From NCBI GenBank assembly GCA_028285035.1, contig JANQQF010000006.1:62001-126000 (forward strand): a stretch of 64,000 nt of DNA, written 5' to 3'. The position numbers and the translations under genes are program-made. Below are positions 54,619 to 61,907 of this stretch, piece after piece (position 1 is the first letter of the stretch; each line of letters opens with the position of its first letter). This stretch comes from Phycisphaerae bacterium. Lineage in GTDB: Bacteria; Chloroflexota; Anaerolineae; 4572-78; J111. The notes beneath the pieces are model-generated. The model worked only from the letters and a program-made list of their open reading frames with translations, searched no databases and was not told the DNA's origin.

Positions 54619-55711
54619 AACCGTTGAGCGCGTCCTCAACAGCCGCCGCCAAACGCTCAACCCCATCATTAATTTGGTCAGGCGTTAAGGCACAATATGG
54701 CAATCGAAGGAAACGTTCTCCACCCCCATCAGGGAAGAAGGCTTGCCCACTGGCTAGATTAAGATTGTGGGCCTTTGCTTTCTCCATCACTTGGGTCGTT
54801 GTCGTACCTTCAGGCAACGTCAACGACAAGAAAAAGCCACCATCGGGACGGGTGGGATTAGAGTCAGGCAAGTGCGCATCCAAGGCATCTAAACACGCCT
54901 GTAGACGTGGTGCATAGAGTTTCTTCAGGCTTTCAATTTGTCCCGGTAATTCCCCAGCATTGCAGAATTCATAAACAATGCCATGGGCCAGCAGACTTGG
55001 GGTAATGTAAGTATCTTCAGCGATTTTAGCCACCTTTTGCAACAACTCCGCATCTCCATAAACCATTCCAACCCGAGGGCCAGGTCCGATCAACTTGCTA
55101 AAAGAAAGCATTTGCAACGTACAATTCGGATTTAGGTCAAATAGGGCTGGTTGTTCTTCACCACGATAGCGTAGCGGTCGATAGGGTGCATCCTCTAACA
55201 GATAGAAGCCGTGCTTCTCGGCTAACTCAACCAATTTCTGGCGTTTTTCCAAAGAACAGGTTGCCCCCGATGGATTCTGAAAATCTGGGATCACATAGAA
55301 GAATTTGGGGGTATGCTCTTTGAGGGCCGCTTCAAGCGCCTCAATATTTGGACCGTCGGCCTCAAGTGGGATCCCCACAATCTTAGCCTGATGCCGACGC
55401 AACAGAGTCAAGGTACGGTCGTAAGATGGAATTTCCGTGAAGACGACATCTCCCGGCTTGATCATATGATACAAGAGGAACTCAACAATTTGGAGAGACC
55501 CGTTTGCCGTTAAGACTTGATCGACCGACACACCACGCCATTCAGCCAACCATTCTCGTAACGGCACAAACCCTAATGATTTACCATATTGCAAGATGGT
55601 TGTGCCATCTTTACCAAGCGCCGTTTCAGAGGCCGCTTGCATCTTACTGACAGGAAAAGATTCAGTCGCGGGAACACCACGTGTAAAATTAATAACAGGT
55701 TTATCAGACAT
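54617..55711 (-). CDS. PLP-dependent class I/II aminotransferase
   Basis: The start at 55711 (MSDKPVINFTRG) follows GAGG at five bases; an ATG six codons earlier has no site. The 364-aa fold-type I enzyme shows ILQYGKSLGFVPLREWLAEW, TANGSLQIVEFLL, the PDFQNPSGATCS loop, LLEDAPYRPLRY and the PLP lysine Lys206 in MLSFSKLIGPGPRVG. This resembles the 2-aminoadipate/aromatic aminotransferase (LysN, Kat-like) group. The amino donor is not predictable. It is transcribed alone, away from the DtxR operon. Confidence 0.93.
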   Translation of the reverse strand: MSDKPVINFTRGVPATESFPVSKMQAASETALGKDGTTILQYGKSLGFVPLREWLAEWRGVSVDQVLTANGSLQIVEFLLYHMIKPGDVVFTEIPSYDRTLTLLRRHQAKIVGIPLEADGPNIEALEAALKEHTPKFFYVIPDFQNPSGATCSLEKRQKLVELAEKHGFYLLEDAPYRPLRYRGEEQPALFDLNPNCTLQMLSFSKLIGPGPRVGMVYGDAELLQKVAKIAEDTYITPSLLAHGIVYEFCNAGELPGQIESLKKLYAPRLQACLDALDAHLPDSNPTRPDGGFFLSLTLPEGTTTTQVMEKAKAHNLNLASGQAFFPDGGGERFLRLPYCALTPDQINDGVERLAAAVEDALNG

Positions 55712-55829
55712 ATTTTCCTCGTTTTTCATCGGGCGCTCAGGCCCTGCTCGATTTTAAAATTGCGGGCAGGATAGCATAGAAGAGGGTGAAAGTCAACCAA
55801 ATTTTACGGCGGGAGGTATTTCTTTTCGT

Positions 55830-55858
55830 TTGACACATCACTCTATGTGAGATACACT
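55830..55858 (+). promoter_or_regulatory. Promoter of the dtxR-like operon (TTGACA-N17-TACACT)
   Basis: Perfect -35 and spacer with a fair -10. A short TCAC-N5-GTGA symmetry in the spacer (55838-55850) could be an autoregulatory site. Confidence 0.6.
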
Positions 55859-55917
55859 CAATGAGCAACCATAACCCCCATTTCTTCACAATTTAGCACA
55901 AAAAATGAGGTGAAAAT

Positions 55918-56607
55918 TTGGACCGCGCCACCATCAGTCAGGCAATGGAAGACTATCTCAAAGCGATTTACAAGCTCCAGGACAAAGGTAAACAGGTTCC
56001 GACGTCGATGTTGGCTGAATATTTAAATATTTCTCCCGCCTCAGTAACCAATATGTGCAAAAAATTGGCCGAGCTAAATATGGTCAATTACGAGCCCTAT
56101 CAAGGGGTTAAATTTACCCCAACCGGAAAAAAGTTGGCCCTCGAAATTGTCCGACATCATCGATTAATCGAATTATATTTGGCTGAAGCCTTGGGCGTTC
56201 CCTGGGACCGCGTGCACGAGGAAGCCGAAAAACTCGAACACGTCATTAGTGAGGATTTAGAAGAACGAATGGCTGCAGCCTTAGGCGATCCTCAATTTGA
56301 CCCGCACGGTGCCCCCATTCCATCTCGCAATGGCGATGTTATTCGACACAACAGCGGCAACCTCGTGGATATGGAGGTTGGTGATCAGGTCCGAATCGTG
56401 GAGGTCGATGACACCGATCCAGAGCTTCTGCGTTATCTAGGCAATTTAGGGCTGTACCCTGGTACGGAATTGACTTTGACTGAGGTTGCCCCCTTTAATG
56501 GTCCATTGACCTTTAATGTTGATAATAAGCCCTATAATTTAGGTTATCAAGCAGCTCGTTCTATCTTTGTTGTATTGCAAGAGGATCCTGATGAAGCAGA
56601 AAATTGA
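55918..56607 (+). CDS. DtxR/MntR-family metal-dependent regulator with FeoA-like domain
   Basis: The frame starts TTG at 55918, five bases after GAGGTG. The 229-aa protein has the DtxR winged helix (TISQAMEDYLKAIYKL, 5-20; ISPASVTNMCKKLAEL, 39-54) and the dimer/metal region VRHHRLIELYLAEALGVPWD with VHEEAEKLEHVISEDLEERM (about 80-128). A C-terminal FeoA/SH3-like domain (~150-229) follows. The metal ligands His, Glu and Asp are in place. Such proteins repress uptake genes when Fe2+ or Mn2+ is abundant. No feo or mnt genes are near. It overlaps the flavoprotein gene by 17 nt and leads the operon. Confidence 0.93.
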   Translation: MDRATISQAMEDYLKAIYKLQDKGKQVPTSMLAEYLNISPASVTNMCKKLAELNMVNYEPYQGVKFTPTGKKLALEIVRHHRLIELYLAEALGVPWDRVHEEAEKLEHVISEDLEERMAAALGDPQFDPHGAPIPSRNGDVIRHNSGNLVDMEVGDQVRIVEVDDTDPELLRYLGNLGLYPGTELTLTEVAPFNGPLTFNVDNKPYNLGYQAARSIFVVLQEDPDEAEN

Positions 56608-57115
56608 GGTCATTTATCATATCATTTCGGGATCAGAGGCAGTGCGTCACGTTCCAGAGCTCATCACTGGCCTCAGGCAGTTTGATCTCCCAATTTATAC
56701 ATTGATGACCGAAAACGCCCAGCGTGTAATCAGCCATTTTCATCTCAAAAAGCAGCCGGGGCACACCTTAATTGACAGTTATTTTGACCCCGCCTTATTT
56801 CCAAATCGAGCGCCCGGCTTAACCTTAGTTGCCCCAGCCACATTTAATACGATGAACAAAATGAGCCAGGGCATTGCTGATACACTGGCTCATTCATTGA
56901 TTGCTGAAGCGATTGGCGCAGAGTGGCCGTTGGTGATAGCCCCCGCCCTAAATACCCCGCTTGCTAATCATCCCCAATTTAAACAAAGTGTAAATACATT
57001 AACAGAATGGGGGGCTTGTGTATTGCCTTTGGCAACAATGGATGTCCATCAAAAAATGGCCTCAGTTCCTGAGATTATTGCTGCAGTTCAATCGTTTATT
57101 GAGCAGGAACAATAG
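56591..57115 (+). CDS. Flavoprotein (PPC decarboxylase/UbiX-like fold)
   Basis: The start at 56591 follows GAGGATCCT; an in-frame ATG at 56567 lies deeper in the previous gene without a site. The 174-aa protein has the flavoprotein signature LVAPATFNTMNKMSQGIADT (about 80-99) and a later WPLVIAPALNTPLANHP. Both are typical of the family that includes phosphopantothenoylcysteine decarboxylase, EpiD and UbiX. The usual early GxxA motif is replaced by SGSEAVRHV. Overlap with the DtxR-like gene suggests metal-linked control. The substrate is unknown. Confidence 0.88.
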   Translation: MKQKIEVIYHIISGSEAVRHVPELITGLRQFDLPIYTLMTENAQRVISHFHLKKQPGHTLIDSYFDPALFPNRAPGLTLVAPATFNTMNKMSQGIADTLAHSLIAEAIGAEWPLVIAPALNTPLANHPQFKQSVNTLTEWGACVLPLATMDVHQKMASVPEIIAAVQSFIEQEQ

Positions 57116-57173
57116 CTTGGGCTGAGCTGTCATACCTGAGACTGTAACCACACACAATTTAAAGAAGGATTTA

Positions 57174-59123
57174 ATGATGAGCCAATTACCAATTGTGCAT
57201 ATGACTCTTTATAAACACGGCGTTGGCTATTTCCGGCGACGTGGCGTTTTATCGGGTGAAGCTGTCAAATTGACGTTTAGACGCGAGGAGATGGATGACC
57301 TGCTCAAAAGTCTGACCGTTATTGACTATGGTGCCGGACAGGTGCGAGGCGTTGATTATGACACCCCACAAAGTCAGGCTGAACGATTGGCTGGCTCGTC
57401 AGTTATTCTTGATGATGAACGCAGTATGCGTGATTTATTGGTCGCTTTACGAGGACGTTCGGTACAACTGATGATCGCCGATGGTAGCAATGAAACCGGG
57501 ACATTGGTTGGTTTAGACGAAGATGAAGAGGCGCCATTAAAAGACTCGTTGGTATCAATCTTGAGACAAGACTCTGAAGCTGTGATCACAATTCCAATTA
57601 GTCGGGTTGAAGGGGTGGAATTACAGGATGAAACGGCTGCCGGTGATCTTCGCTTCTTTCTACAAACAGCCTTGGGACAGGAAACACATCGGTCAATCAC
57701 TATTCGGCTGAGTGAAGGTGAACACGATTTAGAGGTGAGCTATATCGCCCCCGCCCCAACTTGGCGCGTGAGCTATCGCTTTGTGACAGATGATCCAACC
57801 ATTGATGACCCCAAGGCCCTGTTGCAAGGGTGGGGCATTTTTGATAATCGGCTTGAAGAAGATTTGACCGACATCTCCTTATCTTTAACCGCCGGAATGC
57901 CTATTTCATTTGTTTATGATCTCTATACGCCCTACACCCCCAGCCGCCCTGTGGTTGAAGAAGAAGACCGGACGGCTGCGGCTCCGGTTATGTTTGGAGC
58001 CGTCGTCGAAGAGGAAGAAAGTTTTGCAATGATGGATGCTATGGAGATGGAGCCCATGACCCGGGCGGCACCTGCCCCAAAAATGGCCCGAGGGGGCCAC
58101 ACACGATCAGCTTCAACAGGGGAAATGAGTGAGTCTGTACAAAGTACCGCAACGGGCGAAGCAATGGGGGAATTGTTCCAATATAATGTCAGCGTCCCGG
58201 TCACAGTCGGACGTGGACAATCTGCGATGGTCCCGATTGTGAGCAGTACGCTTGGCTTCAAAAAAGATTTGATTTATAACGGAAGCAAAATGCCCACCCA
58301 TCCGGTAGCAACGATTCGTTTTGAAAATAGCACCAGCTTAACCTTGGAGCGTGGGCCTGTCACGGTATTGGAGCGTGGTGAATATGTGGGCGAGGCAGTG
58401 TTGCCATTCACCGCCAGCCAAGCCGAAGCTGTCATTTCCTATGCCGTTGAATTAGGCATCCATATCAAAGAAAATCTCAAGACTAGCTCAGAATTACACG
58501 CCTTACGGGTCAACAATGGCTATTTATTACGCGATACCTACGAAATCCGTCAGACAACCTACGCCGTAGATAATCGTACGCCTGATGAAAAATCAGTCTT
58601 GATCGAACATCCGATTTATGGGTCATACACTGTCTTTGATACCCCTGAACCTGCTGAAAAAACTTTGGAGACCTATCGCTACCAAGTCCAAGTCTCCGCC
58701 GGAAAAATGTCTGAGTTTGTGGTCCAAGAACGATACTTGCGAACTCGCCAAGAATCGCTGCGAAATTTATCATACAAAAATTTACAAAATTATTTAGCTA
58801 ACAAATTTTTGGATCAACGTACTCATAATGAACTAAAGTCACTACTCGATGCCTGGGCTGAAGTTGGCCGCCTAGAAGGTGTCATCAAGGGGCAGGAAAG
58901 TCGACGCGCCAAGATTTACCAGAGCCAGGAGCAAGCCCAGAAAAATATGCAGGTGTTGTCAAATAGTGGAGAAGAGGGCCGTCTGCGGGGGCGATACGTT
59001 AAGCAACTCACTGAAAGTGAAGAAGAGTTGACCAGAATCGATCAAAAAATCAATCAAACACAGGTCGAAATTGAGCAGAAGCAGGCTACAATCGAAAAAA
59101 TGATTGCAGCCTTAGGAAAGTAG
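57174..59123 (+). CDS. DUF4139 (mucoidy inhibitor A-like) domain protein
   Basis: This 649-aa protein starts near AAGGA, with two ATG codons in a row. It begins LPIVHMTLYKHGVGYFRRRG and contains the DUF4139 core YIAPAPTWRVSYRF (about 195-208), LEEDLTDISLSLTAGMPISF and a C-terminal coiled coil (~560-645, Gln/Glu-rich). A low-complexity acidic and Ala/Met-rich linker (~265-335) separates the halves. There is no signal peptide, so it is cytoplasmic. The function of the family is not known. It follows the flavoprotein gene by 58 nt and precedes kptA by three. Confidence 0.88.
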   Translation: MMSQLPIVHMTLYKHGVGYFRRRGVLSGEAVKLTFRREEMDDLLKSLTVIDYGAGQVRGVDYDTPQSQAERLAGSSVILDDERSMRDLLVALRGRSVQLMIADGSNETGTLVGLDEDEEAPLKDSLVSILRQDSEAVITIPISRVEGVELQDETAAGDLRFFLQTALGQETHRSITIRLSEGEHDLEVSYIAPAPTWRVSYRFVTDDPTIDDPKALLQGWGIFDNRLEEDLTDISLSLTAGMPISFVYDLYTPYTPSRPVVEEEDRTAAAPVMFGAVVEEEESFAMMDAMEMEPMTRAAPAPKMARGGHTRSASTGEMSESVQSTATGEAMGELFQYNVSVPVTVGRGQSAMVPIVSSTLGFKKDLIYNGSKMPTHPVATIRFENSTSLTLERGPVTVLERGEYVGEAVLPFTASQAEAVISYAVELGIHIKENLKTSSELHALRVNNGYLLRDTYEIRQTTYAVDNRTPDEKSVLIEHPIYGSYTVFDTPEPAEKTLETYRYQVQVSAGKMSEFVVQERYLRTRQESLRNLSYKNLQNYLANKFLDQRTHNELKSLLDAWAEVGRLEGVIKGQESRRAKIYQSQEQAQKNMQVLSNSGEEGRLRGRYVKQLTESEEELTRIDQKINQTQVEIEQKQATIEKMIAALGK

Positions 59124-59126
59124 TCA

Positions 59127-59684
59127 ATGAAAAAGAATGATATTGTTCGATTAAGTAAACTGATGAGTGTGGCCCTACGACACGATCCAGCAGCCTTTCA
59201 ATTGACTTTAGATGAAAACGGTTGGGTTCCACTCACAGATTTGATAGAAGGAATCACTAAACGACAAAAATGGGCCTGGATTGGAGAGACCGAAGTTCAA
59301 CATATCGTCGAAACCTCAGACAAACAACGCTTTGAAGTTGAGGGCGAGTTAATCCGTGCCCGTTATGGACACAGCCAAGCGGCTCGACCTAACTACCCTC
59401 CCGTTATCCCTCCCGAAATTTTATATCATGGCACCCCTCGCCGCGCCCTGGAAGCCATTCGGCGGGATGGTCTAAAATCAATGTCACGGCAATACGTCCA
59501 CCTAGCCGCTGAGCCTGATATGGCTGTCAAAGTGGGACAACGTCGTGATGACCAGCCCGTCGTTCTGCAAATTCGGGCTAAAGCGGCTTACGAGGCTGGC
59601 GTTGTCTTTGGCACCCCCTCGGGCGGTGAGGACAACGTCTATTTGGTTGATGTTTTGCCGTCAAAGTTTATTGAGTTTCCGTAA
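59127..59684 (+). CDS. kptA: RNA 2'-phosphotransferase (Tpt1/KptA)
   Basis: This 185-aa protein matches KptA: RLSKLMSVALRHDP (8-21), GWVPLTDLI, RFEVEGELIRARYGHS, then LYHGTPRRALEAIRRDGL (about 100-117), YVHLAAEPDMAVKVGQRR and a C-terminal DNVYLVDVLPSKFIEF. The enzyme transfers an internal RNA 2'-phosphate to NAD+, giving ADP-ribose 1'',2''-cyclic phosphate. Bacteria lack the tRNA splicing that makes this substrate, so the natural role is unclear; repair or ADP-ribosylation of RNA ends is possible. It is coupled to the DUF4139 gene (3-nt gap) and ends the operon. Confidence 0.95.
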   Translation: MKKNDIVRLSKLMSVALRHDPAAFQLTLDENGWVPLTDLIEGITKRQKWAWIGETEVQHIVETSDKQRFEVEGELIRARYGHSQAARPNYPPVIPPEILYHGTPRRALEAIRRDGLKSMSRQYVHLAAEPDMAVKVGQRRDDQPVVLQIRAKAAYEAGVVFGTPSGGEDNVYLVDVLPSKFIEFP

Positions 59685-59766
59685 TTTAGGAGATGACAGA
59701 ATGAATTCTGTTGCTAGGATAGAAAATAAGCTTGTTGAAAGTTAATGAAATAGTCAACATACCTAT

Positions 59767-59856
59767 AGCCCCTCCCCAAATTTTGGGAGAGGGGCTAAGC
59801 TTCCCCCTCTCAAAGTTGGGAGGGGGTGCCCGCGAAGCGGGTGGGGGAGGGCCATT
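59767..59856. repeat. Hairpin plus copy 2 (inverted) of the 37344 repeat
   Basis: AGCCCCTCCCCAAA and its near-complement form a hairpin at 59767-59796. Next to it, 59801-59856 is the reverse complement of the 54-bp element at 37344-37397 with small changes. Together they occupy the gap between kptA and the convergent SWIM gene; the rest of that 300-nt gap shows nothing recognised. Confidence 0.75.
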
Positions 59857-59984
59857 GCCTCAACTGACCTGATGATCTAGGGGTAGATTCTGTCAGAGCT
59901 ACGTGCCAATTATTTTGTTAATCCTCAAAGAAGCTTATTTGATTCTTTAGCATAGGTTTCAATCTACATTATCAACACATTCTC

Positions 59985-61736
59985 TTACAACTTCGCCTTA
60001 TTCAGCTCATCCTGCAGCGCCCGCAAATGCCGATTTTCCTGCCGAATGACACCAATATAGTCCTGCCAAATTGATAGCTTTTGCTCATCTTTATAAATCT
60101 GACGAACTCGTTTCAAATATTGGGCGGCATCACGATAATTATCTCGTCCTCTGGCCTCGATGAGTTCATCAATGCGCTGACTGTAAATTTGAACCGCTGC
60201 CCCAGGATAACTTTTCTCCGCTGCCCGTGCCACCCGCAGACCATAATCTCGACTAAACCAACCTTTCACCTTGGGTAACAAATCCAACGCTGATCCGACA
60301 TCATGCTCATCCAGAAAAATATCGATCAAAATATGCCAAAGCGCCTGTTCAGCCAGCTCATCCAAAAGTGTGAGACGTGTTGGTTCCCATTGGTCCATCT
60401 GTTGGGCTATATCTCGGATTTTTTGATAGGTTTGGAAGGTAGGATTTTGACTCAGGCTTTTTCGCCACCAGCCGAGAGCATCAGCCAATTTACCTTTCTT
60501 CTGGGCCTGTTCAGCCAGCCAATCCAAATAACTTATCTCTTTACGGCTACTTGGTAAGCTAGTCATAAAGTTGATAGCCGTCTCATCCGCCCCAGCCGCC
60601 ACCAACGCATTAGCAAATTCGATGACTAAACCGGGGTAGGGCGCAAAATGTGTTCGGGCGATCTCCAGAGCCTCGTCAAAACGCTCTCGCTCCACTAGCA
60701 GAAAGACCCGTTGGCGTGGGGTGCCTGTCTCCAAAATCAGATCATTCATTTTATCAGTTTGACCAGTTAGTTCTAGTCGTTGGGCCAAAATACCGATCAA
60801 AGCTTCTTTCCCCCAATCGGAGTAAGGGTTATTGAACGATACAATCGCTTTTTGGATACGAGCCTCGATCCAAGCCCACTCCGTCTCATTCGCCCGCGCC
60901 ACCAACACATCGGCGGCGGGGTAGGCGAGATCAATGCCGCCCATTTGGATATCTTTAAACTCAGCCTCTAGCAGTACGTTAAGCCAATGACGGCGGGTCG
61001 ACTCATCCAGCGAACTAGCTCCATCAAAACAGTGCTGTAGCCCTTCGGCACAGTTTTGCAAGATAATGGCTACATCGCCATCATTATCATAAAGCTCCTC
61101 ATATTGCGGCACGATTTCTGCCAACATCAGGGCGTACAAATTCCCTGCATTGGGCCAATCACCGCCCTCCTGAAATTGGTCAGCCATCTCTACCACCGTT
61201 TCTAATTCCTTGGCGACAGTCCGGCTACTGTAGTAATCATCGTAATCATTTTGACGCACAGCATAATTAATCTGGCGGCGAAACGCTTCAAGGTCGAGTG
61301 GGGTGTTGCGATCAGGTTGTAGGGGTAACTCTAATAGCCGCATCAAGTCAGGCTCCCGTTTAAGCATCTGCTTGATAATCAGGATCAATTCCTCTTGGCT
61401 ACGCTCGGTCAACATCTCATCCAATGGTGCGATGGCCTGAAAAGTATCGGATTTGTAAACCCAGGTGAGTAATAATGCGACAAGATGCTTACAAATACCA
61501 CCCCAGTCATAGGGACAGGTACAATGACAATTGACAACACCTGTACTTCCCAACTCAGCCGAGACGCGATATGGCTCGTAACTACTGCCCTCGCAATATC
61601 CTCGAATTTCCGAGCCTTGTCTAACAGGATCAAACAGTGCTCCGCTAAGGTAGTAGCTACGCCCCCGTTTAAAGCTCTTTTCAGTAGTCATCTGCTCAAT
61701 ATCAGCTTCGGTAATTTTGGGAGGCTTACTGGTCAT
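59985..61736 (-). CDS. SWIM zinc-finger protein with long helical repeat region
   Basis: This 583-aa protein has an N-terminal SWIM domain: Cys72-x-Cys74, then Cys82-x-His84 (CTCPYDWGGICKHLVA), the CxCx(n)CxH zinc site that binds DNA or protein. Upstream, KSFKRGRSYYLSGAL is the usual lead-in. The remaining ~480 residues are alpha-helical TPR-like repeats without a helicase domain. In many bacteria such proteins lie next to SNF2 helicases; none is present here. The start follows GAGGTAAGGG. The role is unknown, possibly an adaptor. Confidence 0.9.
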   Translation of the reverse strand: MTSKPPKITEADIEQMTTEKSFKRGRSYYLSGALFDPVRQGSEIRGYCEGSSYEPYRVSAELGSTGVVNCHCTCPYDWGGICKHLVALLLTWVYKSDTFQAIAPLDEMLTERSQEELILIIKQMLKREPDLMRLLELPLQPDRNTPLDLEAFRRQINYAVRQNDYDDYYSSRTVAKELETVVEMADQFQEGGDWPNAGNLYALMLAEIVPQYEELYDNDGDVAIILQNCAEGLQHCFDGASSLDESTRRHWLNVLLEAEFKDIQMGGIDLAYPAADVLVARANETEWAWIEARIQKAIVSFNNPYSDWGKEALIGILAQRLELTGQTDKMNDLILETGTPRQRVFLLVERERFDEALEIARTHFAPYPGLVIEFANALVAAGADETAINFMTSLPSSRKEISYLDWLAEQAQKKGKLADALGWWRKSLSQNPTFQTYQKIRDIAQQMDQWEPTRLTLLDELAEQALWHILIDIFLDEHDVGSALDLLPKVKGWFSRDYGLRVARAAEKSYPGAAVQIYSQRIDELIEARGRDNYRDAAQYLKRVRQIYKDEQKLSIWQDYIGVIRQENRHLRALQDELNKAKL

Positions 61737-61907
61737 AAACCCTTACCTCTCTTTCCCGTGCTTTTATGCGAGGATTTTAGGTGAGGTTAATATTGATGTC
61801 AAGCGCCCTTGAAATCTCAAAACTTTTTGGCATCCTCATTGAATTCCGTATAATGGGCTTGGCTTCAGTGATTTTACCGATTGATCAAAGTTCCCCAAGA
61901 CCAGCCT

